This document shows, piece by piece, positions 51,240 to 63,200 of a stretch of DNA of 64,000 bases (its first letter is position 1; each line of letters starts with the position of its first letter). The translations under genes and the position numbers were made by a program. The notes under the pieces are model-generated. The model did no database searches. It was not told the DNA's origin and worked only from the letters and a program-made list of their open reading frames with translations. This DNA is from Gymnogyps californianus (Eukaryota; Chordata; Aves; Accipitriformes; Cathartidae): contig NC_059471.1 of assembly GCF_018139145.2 (NCBI RefSeq), forward strand, positions 217,577,494 through 217,641,493, written 5' to 3'.

Positions 51240-53750
51240 TTACTGCTGGTGCGGCACTTCTTCCTGGGCCGGGATGAGCTCTGGACCTAGTATGTGGCTC
51301 CTGTATCCCTTGGGATGCTCGTCTTTGTGGGATCAGTGTCCGGCTGCCTCCCTGTCCTGTTTCCCACTCCCCGTTTCGTTGTCTCCCTTGCCTGATGCGG
51401 GCTCTTTGCCGTTGCCTCAGCCCCCGTACACGCAGAGATGCCCCTGGCCTCGTACCCCTGTGCCTGCCAGCGTCTGCCCTGGCAATCAGCTGCCCAAAGC
51501 AGATTTATTTGGGGGCTGATAGCCTCTCCGGAGTGATAAATCACCCAGGCCGGAGTGCAGGGGAGGCTGGAATGCAGCCAAAACCCAGGAAGAGGTGGGT
51601 TAGGGCTTCCCATGGCTCAGGGCCACACAGCTGGGTGCTGGGGAGAGACTGTGGAAGAGGAAGAAGCAGCCAAGAAGAGAGACTCTGATCTGTCGTCTCC
51701 ATCCTCAAGGATGTTGGGGAAGGGGCTTTGTGGCAGGGCTGAGACTCCACAGACAACCCAGGCACAGTTGGACCTCCTCACCCCAGGTCTGCTGCAGCCA
51801 CACGGATGTGCGTGAAGGCACAAGGACATGTCATTGCCTTCTTTGTTTGTTTTTTTGGTTTTTGTTTTTTTTTTTGGAGCAAAGGACCCCCCTTTGGAGG
51901 AAGACCCCTTGCCCAGTTTCCCCAGCCCCAGCTCGGGGGTTTCTTCTGCGTCTCATCTTGCCCCATCCCCTTTGGGCCATTTTCTGGCCACCCTGTGCCT
52001 GGGAAGGCAGCAGCTGCATTGGTCCGGGCTGATCGCTGCTCTCCCCGAACCCCAAAACTTGCAGGTGCGCCTGCCCACCCAGGGGCGGCTTCTGGGAGAC
52101 ACCCTTTACCTGCCAGCTTTTTGGGTGGGTGCTGGTAGGAAGCCCCCTGGGGAGCAGCAGGGCTTGAGTTTGGGTGGGTCACCTTCATTTCCTTAAGAGG
52201 GTCCTAATTGTGTGGCCCTAACGAGGAGCTGCTTCACCCCATGGCCATGCTGGGCTGGGAGTTGGGGTGGAGATGGGGGTGTCACCCCTCCCCACGCACA
52301 CACCCTGGGTACCCCCAGCCCCAGAGGGGTGAGGATGGGCTGGGCATTGGCTGGGCTCTGCAGTGGGGCACGGAGGAACCCCTTCCCCAGCTGCCTGGAC
52401 CCACAGATCCCCTTGTCCCCAACAGCCCCCCCCCCCACCATGCTTTCCCCTGGCTCCCCTCATCCCCCGTAGCTTCCCCCCAACTCCTTGTAGCTCCCCA
52501 CAGCTTGCTATGGGTCCCTGTAGCTCCCCTGCTCCTCAGAACTCCTCTGGCTCCCCATGGCTCCCCCATTTCCAATGGTTTCCCACAACTCGCCATGGCT
52601 CCCCCTACTCCCCACATCTCCCCTATTCCCCATGACTTCTGACACCCCCCCCCACACACACACCCCTTGCCTTCCCCCTCCCCTCGTCTCCACTTTGCCA
52701 GTCCTCGCCATAGTCAGGGAACCACCCCACAAACCATGGGGTGCACCCACGCCGGGGAGGACGATGCCCCCATGCTGGGGTGGGCAAGGCCAGCCACCAC
52801 CTTTGCCCATGCACCTCAATTTTCAGACCCAGGAGGGCTCAGAGGGCCCCCAAATCCCCTGTGCACCCACGTACGAGGGTCTGGGTGCTGCAAGAGTGGT
52901 CTTAAGGCATCCCAAAAGGGACAGGATGCTATCGTAGTCCCCGTTACCCTGAAATTATCCCCGTTGCAAAACTATGGTGTTACACAGATGAAATACAAGG
53001 ATTTAAAGAATTTAAGAGAAAATCCTGATTTTTTTTTTTTTTTCCCTCTCCTCTTCTCCCAGTTATTTGGAACCTGTCAGGGAGCATCGAGGCTGGGGAA
53101 ATGGGGGACCCTCTATCCCAACTTCTGTAGCTGCTCTGCTCAAATATAACCCCATTCCCCTTTGCTCCCCCCTAAATTCCCCCCAGCACAGCTCGCCTGG
53201 GGTGTGGATCCGACCCCCCCCCTCAGTGCATTACCTTCTGCCCCAGCCCGACTCAGGGCTGGAGGGGCGCATTGGGGCATTAAATGGAGGAAATCCCCCC
53301 CCACACACACACACTTGTGGGGTGAGTTTACCCCTTTGCATGGACTTTTTGGGGTTCCTCAGCTGCGTCTCCTCCCTGCGCGGGGAGGAAGCGTTGGAGC
53401 AAATTTTTGGGGTGATGCTGGGGTCAGGAATGCAGGATGTCCGCCCCGGGCGTGGAGGTGCCACGCCAGAGCCCCGCCGGCTTGAAGAGACACCCATTAG
53501 CGCCATCGTCACGCGTGCCGCTGTCACCTCCGGGGCGCTGGCGGGTGCCTTCCCCCATCCGGTTGGGTAAACTGAGGCACCGGGAAATGCTTTGCCGGTG
53601 TCGCACCGGAAAGCCAGCACGGGTGACTTGTGCTGTGAGGCCTGGCCACCCACTGCGTCCCTGCTTTGCGATCAGGGTGGGGGAGTTGGGGTTCAATGGT
53701 GGCATCCCCGAGGTGACGCTGGCCACCCCACCTTGACGTCCTCCAGGGTG
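51240..53750. other. Intergenic region ZC3HC1-UBE2H
   Basis: No gene is supported. It contains T-rich runs near 51840-51880 and 53029-53043, a pyrimidine-rich imperfect repeat of TAGCTCCCC/CATGGCTCCCC type at about 52430-52680, and otherwise GC-rich unique sequence. Confidence 0.55.
52430..52680. repeat. Imperfect C-rich tandem repeat
   Basis: Repeated short modules GTAGCTCCCC, ATGGCTCCCC and CCCCATGACTTC with a CACACACA stretch at the end. Simple-sequence origin. Confidence 0.5.
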
Positions 53751-53759
53751 GTGACGCCT

Positions 53760-54207
53760 GCGCGGTCTCGAACCCGCGGCCCCTCCAACAATTCTCCCCC
53801 CCCACCGCACTACAACTCCCGACGTGCCGTGGGGTGGGCGGGGCCGACGCGGCGTTGCCGGCGCAACCAATGGCGACGTTACGGGGCGGTGAGGTCACTA
53901 CGGGTGACGTCAGGGGTCCAGAGAGAGGCTCCGGCAGAGGCGACCGGAGCGGGGCTCGCGGCTGAGGGAGCGCGAGGCGGCGCGGGGGGGGGGGATTCGG
54001 GCGGCGGCACCGGCGGCACCACAGGAACCACAGGAACCACAGGAGGAGGAGGGCGGCGGCGACAGCAGCAGGAGCGGCGGCGGCGGGGGGGTCCCAGCGG
54101 CTCGGAGCCCGGCGCCCCCCCGCTCCCCTCAGTGCCGGGCGTCCCCGGTCCGCGGCGGCGGCGGCGCTGACAGCCCGCCCGGAGCACCGGGGGCGGCCGC
54201 GGCCACC
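53760..54207 (+). promoter_or_regulatory. UBE2H: UBE2H CpG-island promoter and 5'UTR
   Basis: CpG-dense DNA upstream of UBE2H. It contains a ZNF143-like ACTACAACTCCCGACGTGC (53809-53827), a CCAAT box (53867-53871) and a palindromic CRE TGACGTCA (53905-53912) spaced over about 100 bp. GGC/GGA-rich sequence from about 53990 on is probably 5'UTR. The exact transcription start is unknown. Confidence 0.7.
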
Positions 54208-54260
54208 ATGTCCTCCCCCAGCCCGGGCAAGAGGCGGATGGACACCGACGTGGTCAAGCT
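54208..54260 (+). CDS. UBE2H: UBE2H exon 1 (E2 ubiquitin-conjugating enzyme)
   Basis: The start codon in GCCACCATG context opens MSSPSPGKRRMDTDVVK plus two bases of the next Leu codon, which is the exact UBE2H N-terminus. The catalytic UBC fold with the active Cys is encoded in later exons outside the window. UBE2H is the E2 partner of the CTLH (GID) ubiquitin ligase and is prominent in erythroid maturation. The donor is GTATCCTTCC, a minor-class splice site. No damage is seen in this exon. Confidence 0.93.
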
Positions 54261-57200
54261 GTATCCTTCCCGCAGCCCCCCTAACCGCACTCCCCCTCCC
54301 TCCCCCCCCTCCGCCGGCAGCCCTGGGGGGCGAGCCTGCCTCCTCGGCCGGGCCTGCACCGGGGTGGGGGGGGCGGAGGGCACAGGGGACCACGCTCCGG
54401 TGTCGCTCCCCCCACCCCCCCGGGCGGCGGCAGCGCCCCTTTCTGAGGCCAGGCCTAGGCCTCTTCCCGGAGCTGGGGGTTGGACCTGTCGTCCCCCCCT
54501 CCGTGGGGTGAGGGCCCCCCTTACCGGGGCTGAGGCCTAACCCCCCCCTCCACTCTTCCCATATTTGGGGGGGGGCTTATCCCCATCTGTGGCTTGACAG
54601 CCACCAGCCGGGGTGCCCTGAGGGTGTCCCTGCAGGTGCCCCCTCCCCCCCCCCCCCCCCCCCCGGTGAAGGGCCCCCCAGCCTGGGTGCCCTGTACCCC
54701 CCCTTTCTGCCCTGGCCTGTGGCCCAGCCGCCGGAGGAGGACGAGGAAGGGGAGAGCAGCTCCAGCAGCCGCAGCCCAAAGAAAGGCTTTTGTGGTGTTT
54801 ATTATTATTTACTCCCTGATTTCAGCCTGCGGTTCACGAAGCTTCTGGTGCCGGCTTAGGGATTTAATTTTTTGGGGGGAGCGGGGGGGCCCCCCACGGG
54901 GACTGGCTCGCAGCAGACCCATGGCTGGGTGACGGGGGGGGGTGGGCGAAGGGCTCCGAGGCCGGGGCCCGCAGCCCACCTCTCAGGAGGTCCCGTTTAT
55001 GTAACGCTCCAGGTTGGGTTAGGCTTTATTATTTTTATTTTTTCCCCCCTTTCCGCCATAGATCTGTTTATATTTTTCCTCTTTATTTTTATTCTTGGCC
55101 CTTTACCGGGTGGTGAATCCCTTTTCTCTCTGTCTGGAGTGTGGGTGGCATTGAAAAATATCATTGGGAATTTGGTTCTAGGATTGTTTTATTAATAGTT
55201 TTTGTTTACAAGGTGACGGTGTGTGCTGAGAGGGGGTAGAAATGACAAGAGTGGCTGAAATGTTTTTCAGCTCTGTTGACTGAACGTGCCTGACCTCCCT
55301 CAGCAGGACTCAGGTCTGGTGGCTCTAACTTGGCGGTGTCGAGGGGTCGAGAAACGGGTCTGATTTAGTTTCCAGAGAGAGATAAACAAACTTACTTGGA
55401 TTTTGTGTTGGGGTTGGTTTTTTTTTTGGAGGGGGGAGGGAGGAGTGGCACCGCTCCTGTTTGTGGCGTGAGGGTGGCTTATCGAAGGAAACTTCTGTTT
55501 GACGTTCAGCCTGCGCGTTTCTCTCTACAAAGCTGCTCTTCGTATATTTTTTGCCTTGTTTTTAAGCAAATAGGAAATGACTACCGATCATGCTTGAATC
55601 GGAGCTATTTTTATCCGGGGGTTTAAAGTTACACACATGTCATACTCTGCCGAACGCCAATTGCGATCGATGCTTAATCGCACCGGGAGGAGGGTCGGGA
55701 ATTCCAGCTGTTTAGTGTGGAGGGGAAAAATAAAATCCTTCTTAGGGATAGTCTGGAAAGAGGTCTGGGCCAGAGAGGGGCCGAGGCCCAACCTGATCCG
55801 CTGCTGCTCTCCTTTCCCCTCCCCCTCTCTCCTTCCCCCCCCCCCTTTTTTTTTTTGTTCCGTTCGTAGCCAGCATCTCCAGCAATCGCAGCATTTTAGG
55901 AGACAAAGAGCAGATTTTTCTGAAGTGGCTTCCCTCGCTCTGTATTTCTAGCGGCGGCCGGGCCGTGCGGTGGTAGGTAGAAAGCCCCGAATATCTGGCA
56001 TTCCTCCTGACGCTGGGTAGTTTCCGCTCTGCTCTCTTTCTCCCCCCTGACAAAAGAAACCCAAGGCTTTTCCAAAAGCGAAGCTCTTGTTATTGTCGGC
56101 GCAGCCTTCCCGGTGTTTAGAGGGGTGAGGGTTAGAGCGGTCGGTCTCCTGCGGACAACAAACTTAGGAAGTTGGATGTGTCAGATGACTCTCCTCACCA
56201 CTCCTCCCTCCCCAGCCTTTTTTGTTTGTCTGCCTGACTTGCCTCGCCTGCCCGGGGTGAGCACAGCTGGCTAGGCCCAGGCTCCCGAGAAGCTTCCCTG
56301 GGGAATCTTCCTCTCTGGAAGCTGATTGGAAATAAGGATCTGGTTTGAGATGTGGGAGCGAGGAGGGTCTTGGTGGTGACCAAAGGAGAGAGGGCTCATC
56401 TGAAGGAATGCACTTGAAGGCTGCTCCTCCCCAGGGCTCGAGGGTTTTGTTGTTGTGTTGTGTTTTCTTCCCCCCCTCCTTTTTGCTGCCATTTTCATTA
56501 CAGTTTCCCTTTTCAGCCCCTTTTCGTGTCTCCGATGGAGAATAATGGCATGGATTTATGGCCTGCCAAGGGCTACCTTTTTGAGTAGGGAGGGGGTGAT
56601 GGCCAGAGTGAATAACACTGCTGCCTTCTCCTGCTCTGACAGGTTTAGGAGCCGAGTGGGGTCTTTTTATTATTCCTATTTTCAATCCTAACACGTCCGT
56701 GTCCTTTTGTGGATGCCTCTTTGTGAGCAGGGAAGGGGAGAGGTTGCTCGGCTCTCTGGGGCTGGAGGGAGGGCAGAGCTCTGTGTGTGCGTGTTAATGT
56801 GTTGAACTGATGTTTAATAATCGCCTGGACGATTATGTGCTGAAACTCTGAGTCACTCATTGTTTCTCTCCTGATCGTGCTCGCAACGTTGTGCAAACGC
56901 TGAGGAAGGGCCTGCAGCGGGGAGCCACGCTGCCTTCCTCCCCTCTTGGGGGGCTGCTGCCCCCCACCATGCTCGCTGAAGTTTCCTGGATGACCTGTCT
57001 ACCCACAGAGCGGGGGGCACCGCCTGCACCCCGCCTGCAAGCACGGCTTTGCAGGAAGGCTCTGCGCCCCCCAAAACACCTCGGGGACCCGCTCGCCAGT
57101 GGCCTGGAAGCCCACGGCTATCCCACGGGCCTGCCGGGAAGCGCTCGAGGCCAAGGCCTCTCCAGGTAGCCCCCAGCCCAGATGTCCCCACCCCGGGGAC

Positions 57201-60200
57201 TGCGGGGTGCCAGAGGAGGGGGATCCCATCCCCAGTTTCCCCCCAGCTTCGGGGCGAGCTGCCGGCCTTGGAACGGTGTTTGCAGGCAAGAGGCCTCGGG
57301 CAGAGCTCGCAACTCCGCGGATTGGCTGCTCTGTTACTACCCGGAAACCGGGGCCGGGGCGGAGCGAGCCCGCAGCTGATGGGGTGCCCCAACCTGTGTG
57401 TTTACACCCATGGGGGGGACGCACCCCGGCACCCCGCAACCCCCACCCCCACCCCTGGACCGCGGGGCGGCTTGCCACCGGCTGCAGCGGTTCCAAGCCG
57501 GGGTTTATTGTTCTGCTCCGGGGAGTGATACAGACGCTCCAGGGCGAGCTATTTGCAGCCTCCCCTTGGACGGGAGTTTATTTTGCGCTGATTTATTTTC
57601 CTCCTTTTGTGGATAGATGCTCCTGGCTGGGTTGTAGTCCCCAAGCTCTATTTTTAAGCATCGGTGCTAGAAAAGGGAAGTGTCACCCTGTTCTGTGCAT
57701 GAAGGGAATTATAAATAGTGACCAGCTTCATTTGAATCTCCCTGTTCTGACCAGTTTACAGAGCTGAAGGTTTGTAATGCGCGCCGGAGCTACCGGGGAG
57801 CGTAATACACGGAGCGTTGCGCTCCCTTTTAATTTTAGGCTCGGCCTGAGTCAAGGAGAATAAAGGTACAAAGCTCCTTAGTTTACCTGTGGAGTATTTT
57901 GTAATCGCAAAACTCCCCGTGTTTGCTCCGCTGAGATCAGCTGAGGCAAAGGGTAGGACACAGTTTACATTTGGGATAAATTCCTTTTTATGTTCATTAT
58001 AGGCTTACACCGCACTTATCATCCTACTTGAACACCTTCCAAGAGTCGCGTTGAGCAATAGGACGGTCACGTGGCTTTGTTCTCTTTGGCCTGTCCCCAG
58101 GGGAAGAGCATGTGCGCTGGAATGTCTTGTTTTGGTAGGGTTTGGTGGTGTTTTGTTGTTGGGTTTTTTTTAAAGGATAGACATTTCTGGAAACTTTTAC
58201 GAGTCAGAATGTAAATTTTAAAATGTCACTCTACACTTCTTTCTGCTCTACTTCTGGGGCTCCGTTTTAATGAGGCCTCCAGGGATGAGGGTAATCGCGT
58301 GGTGGTACTTCAAAACGCGCAAAGATATGGCAACGGCCCCATTTCAGAACTGGGAGAGCCCCCCGCTTCCCCCAAAGCAGTCAGAAATGCTGGCACAGGT
58401 TGCGGCTTATAAATAAAATCCAGTTAAACACGGCTCAGAACGTATAGTGCTACCTGCCGTTACAAGAACTTTAAATCCGCGGATCCAAAACCAGACCAAC
58501 TAGAGGAAAAAAATAAATCATCTTTGTTGCCTAAATGACAACTTTCAAGGGTATCATCTTGCTGCTTTTAGAGCTGAATGCGGCGTTTTTGCTGGCGGAT
58601 GGATTTTTTTTTTCCCCCAAAAGAAGGACGGGCTCTTGGCTGGAACTGTAAGTTCACTCTTCCATTGTTGCCTTGTCAGTTTGATCGTGGAAGCTATTGA
58701 AGCTCGGGCTTGTTGAACAGACCTGAAAGCGCAGTGCACCTGCTTAATCATATAATTGCGATGGTCATTGAGATGAAACTGTAGAATATGAATTCGGTTA
58801 AGACGGCTGGGAGCATAGTGCCTGTTCTAGCTTGACATCCCGGCCCTATTTAAAATAAGAAAAATGAAACCTTTGTATCGCTCTGCGTTTGGGTAATTTT
58901 AACTGTTTCTCCATCTCATTCCCCAGGCTTGGAGCGGTGATTTTGGTATTGTGAATAGTATGGCAGTCGTCTTTAGGATTATGCTTATGGTACCCAGTTC
59001 TTAAGACTAAACTGGTATTAGATTAGTAAATGCTGATTAAACAAATCGTGGAGGCTGTTTCTTTGTAGTAACCGTTTAAAAAAAAAAAGCGCACGCAGGA
59101 TTTCAGTAAAACAAGTGTCTTGCCGTGTAAAATGGTGTCCCTGCTCTCCTTTCTGCTGCTGTGTCTAGAAGGGCGTGCTTGATATTTCTTCTGTCTTTTC
59201 TGGTGAAGCTATGCTGTGATCTAGGCAGGCTTGGATTTGTAGTAGGTGATTTGTTTTTAAGTGTCATCACGACTATCTTACAATCCCGGCAAGCTTTTGG
59301 AAACACGTCTTGCTGAGTGCACTCCCACGTGTTCAACATTTCTTAGCAGCAGCAGCCAATAACGTTAGCTTCAAGCATGGCTGCGAATCTTGCAAACCCT
59401 TTAAAGTCTTAATATGTAGGATTAAGCAGAAGATGCCCCCTGATGAGGCTCTGCATTGTTTCATTTGCCAGGGAAATATTACATTTAATCTTCATGTAAG
59501 TACAGCTTGCGTTTTGTCCTTGTTCTGGTTATCGCTTTGCACTGGCATTAAAATTACGTTCTTTTTTTTTAAAAACATAAAAAGCAATCTTATGAAAAGC
59601 TTGTAAGCAAAGCCTTGAGGTTGCTGGACGCTTGCTTTGTTGGTGGCAAGCAGGAGGAGCTGCCCCATGTTACACTGCCGCCTTCCTCTCTTGAGCTCGT
59701 GGAAAGCAGAGGCGTGCTCTTTCCCAGTGTTTTCTTACTTTGTTTTTAGAACATCGATTAATCGCTCCTTCAAATACCTGCTTAATTGCTGTCTTAACCT
59801 TGTGCCTACCTGTTGCACGTGGAGCAGGTTGAGCAGACTGTGAATCTGGAAGCCGAGGGAGTAAATCCTGCACGGTGCCGAGTGCCTCCTTCGGAGGGCT
59901 GGGCGGGCGCGGAGCTCGCACCTCGCCGCTGGATCGCTCTGGGAGAAGGTGGTGGCACCTCGCTCCTTGGAGGTTCTGGGTTTGCTGCCTCCGTGGGAAT
60001 GCCGGCAGCGCGAGGGGGAGATGCCCGAGGACAGCGGGGGCTGCCTGAGGGCAAGGTGGCGGTTGGCAATCCTGCCCTCCTCCCGAAGGCACAGCTCGCT
60101 GCACAGGCTTTCACTTCTTGGGCGGGATCCCGTTCTTGGAGCCCTCTGCCCTTCCCTGCCCTGTATCCTGTTGCAAGCAAAAGAGTGCTTAAATGAAGAG

Positions 60201-63200
60201 CCCTGATAGACTTTTCTCCCTGATTGTTTTTGATTTTTTTTTTCCCCCCCCTCCTTCAAGCAAGGTAAAGCAGCAGGAATTGGGCTGTTAGGAAGGGAAG
60301 GGTGCATCTGAAACCACCCCAGCTTAGCGTGGTTGCTGGTTGCAGTACAACTTAATGTTCTCGGCACCTGTTGGTACTTGGTGCCCTTCTTAAACCGTGA
60401 TTTAATCGGAGTCATAACCAGGATAAACACATAACAGGTTGTTGTTAAGGCAGGAGAGTGCCCACAGTTAAAGCGACAGGCTCCCATATGGAGTGGGTTC
60501 CCAGCCAAATAGCTATCCATGCTACTGTTTGCTTAAATTAGAGGTGATGTGATGCTGAGGGAGAGGTGTCTGAATTTTCCGCTTTGCTTTCCTGTGGTTC
60601 TGGTCATTATTCTGGCAGCAAAGATGAGAGATTGCTGAATAACATTTTTTTTTAATATCGAATGTGAATTATATACGTGAGTGTGCGTATAGGAGTTCAG
60701 CGTTTCATTGTGTGTGTCTTACTGTGTGCATTCAGCTTCCCTCCTTTCACTCCCTCCATTTTCCCGGCGGATTTTGTCCATGTATTTCTGGAATAATGAA
60801 CATAGAGCGTTGCTCTTTGTTTTTCTTCACCAAAATAGAGCTCGCGTGACTGAAGAATCATACGACCTTGCCATCTCTAGTTTCTACTAGGTCATGCAGC
60901 CTGTGTGCCGGTGCCTGTCGATTCTAGCAGGGAGCTTGCGGACAAACTGCCCTTGCCGTTAGAAAACTCCCAGTGTGATGGATCTTCTACCACATCCCAG
61001 GGAAATGGTCCGAGTTAGTTTTATTGCTGGCAGAACCATATGGTTCTCATGTTCCGTCCCCCCCCTAATTTTTTATTCCTTTTTTCCACCTTCTTGGGAT
61101 GTTCAGAATTGTTTGTTCCTTGACGCTGATACACTTTGCATACTGGTCAGCCGTTGCAGAGAAGTACAAGCACTCACTCATCACTAAGGCAATCTCTGCT
61201 TAGTCTTTGCCAGGCTCTTCCCTCTCCTGTCCCTGCTCAGTCCCTTCAGCCTTATGACCACTCACCTCTAAGTGCTATCTCCTCATCTTCGGTCTCCATC
61301 TTCTTCCAGTTCCTCAGCCTCTCTGATAATGATCTGTCTGAGATTAAGGGTGGATTTAGTCTCTTGGAAAAAGATGATTTCACTGCCTCTTGGGCTTGTG
61401 TAGCCATTAAAGATTCTCTGCAAACTGGGGCTAGTACTGGATTCAGGACTAAGATACCTTTTTTGTTTGTTTGGTAACTGTTGCAGCTTCCAAGAGCTGT
61501 CCTCTAGTCTTAAATCATTTGACTCATTCCCTGGAGCAAATTGATTCAGCCTTCCAAGAGAAGCCAAATCACTCACAGTCCATTTTCTTGACATTAGGTG
61601 TTTCAAATCAGGTAGAGGGGTGGATCTGCGTGTATCGTTTTTAAATTGAGGTGGTGGTCTGTCGACTCTAATCCCTTTTAAACTGTAAATTACAAAGCAC
61701 GCCTGTATATTCTGCATGATCCACATACAGGAAAGCAGAGGAGATGGTGTAGACTTCCAGATATTAGTGACTCAGGATAGCCATTTTCGATCGTTTTCAG
61801 AGGGTCAAATGCTGCTTTCCAGAAATGATTGCATTTCGCTGCTGCATGCTTTCCTTGGACTAAATGCTAGAAGCGTAAAATATTTTCTTTGAGATTGTAC
61901 AAATAGAGTGTCTGGGTGGATTATTCTGAAATGTTTTGCGCTATCTGGCTGTAGCTGGCTTTAATTTTTTTTTGTGATGCTCCCTTAAAAATGAATGTTT
62001 TAAATTTGTGTTAATGTTTTCATTAGGAAAAGTCTGCATTTATGACAGTTGCTGCCCTTTAGGGGAGCTTAACCCTGGAGGCATTTGTCATCCCCTGTGA
62101 AAGGTTGAGATTAAAAGTTGACAGTTGATTGTTAGATAAATTTTGCATTATTTCCAAATTCCAGTGGGCTTTTCACCTGGCCTTGAGCTCTCTCTCCTGT
62201 GAGAGCAGTGGTGGGGGACTAAGCATGTAAATTATAGATGTGCAAATCATTGCTGCCTTCCCGACTGCCTGGGTACTCTCCGTGTAACAGCTGATTGTTT
62301 CTAGTCAGTCGTCTGTGGACTTTTTATAATGACTGTATTGGGACAGACTATATTTGAACGGAGGTGAACAAGAGGGGATGAGGTAGTGGTATACATAATG
62401 AATGAATGGTATTGAGAGAGGATGAATAGTGTCCAGTCTGCCTGCTCCCGGCCCCTGAGCAAGGTATGACATTGAAAGGTAAGCTTAAGCATGTTTGCCC
62501 TGGAGAGAGAGACTCTAGCAGGCCGTAAAGTCTGAGATTTTGACTAAAACCAAACAGGGTTTAGGACAGGATCAGGTACTTAGGCAGTTATCAAGCATAC
62601 CCCCTGAAAAAGGTAAAAATCAGCGTGCGGCACTAAAGCAGGCCTGCGCGTCCCTGATTAACCTCTGGCGTGGTAGATTAATAGATGCAAAGTTGAAAAG
62701 ATTGATCAATTATTAACTTAAGCACTTTGGCATTTCTTGGTGGGCTGTGTTGCTTTCTTTTGTCTTGACGGTGGCAGGACCAGGCGTGCTCTGGAGCTGC
62801 GAAGCGACGTGTTGGGGCAGGGGCGAATGTCCGATGAGACACCCATTCTTTTGCAGCAGAAAAGCTGGATGAGAACATAAACCCAGGTTGTCTGCTGAGG
62901 TCTGACCAGAAGCTGAAAATCATTTTGCTCTTAGAGGTGTTTCTAGATCGAAATGGTCTTCTAAAACTGTGCTACGAAGCTATTCAATCAGCAGTGTGGA
63001 CATGGTTGAAGAGTTAAGACTCATCTTGGTTTTAGGGGCTCCTTTAAGTCTTGCTCACTCAAGTGTGAATGGTTTGAAGCCAGATCTTTTTTTGTTTTGA
63101 AAAGAACCAGGTTTGGCTTTTAAATGCATTTGGGGAGGGAAACTGTCGGCTTTTTAAAACACAGCATCAGCCGCGGGAGATCTGCACTGAGAGGAACCTG

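Noticed and set aside
53764..53785. B-box-like GGTTCGAGACC on the minus strand, suggesting a tRNA
   Set aside because: The T-arm does not pair in the standard register, and no A-box or acceptor stem is found at the right distance.
53524..54393. 289-codon minus-strand frame over UBE2H exon 1
   Set aside because: Low stop density of a CpG island; no homology recognised and it is antisense to a certain exon.
59735..60520. 261-codon minus-strand frame in UBE2H intron 1
   Set aside because: It has mixed low-complexity composition and a CpG-rich centre, with no recognisable domain. An overlapping plus-strand frame is also open, which suggests base composition rather than coding.
62678..62923. Possible middle exon for the antisense frames in UBE2H intron 1
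   Set aside because: Acceptor-like CTGCAAAAG is present, but no convincing GT donor and the frame choice is ambiguous.
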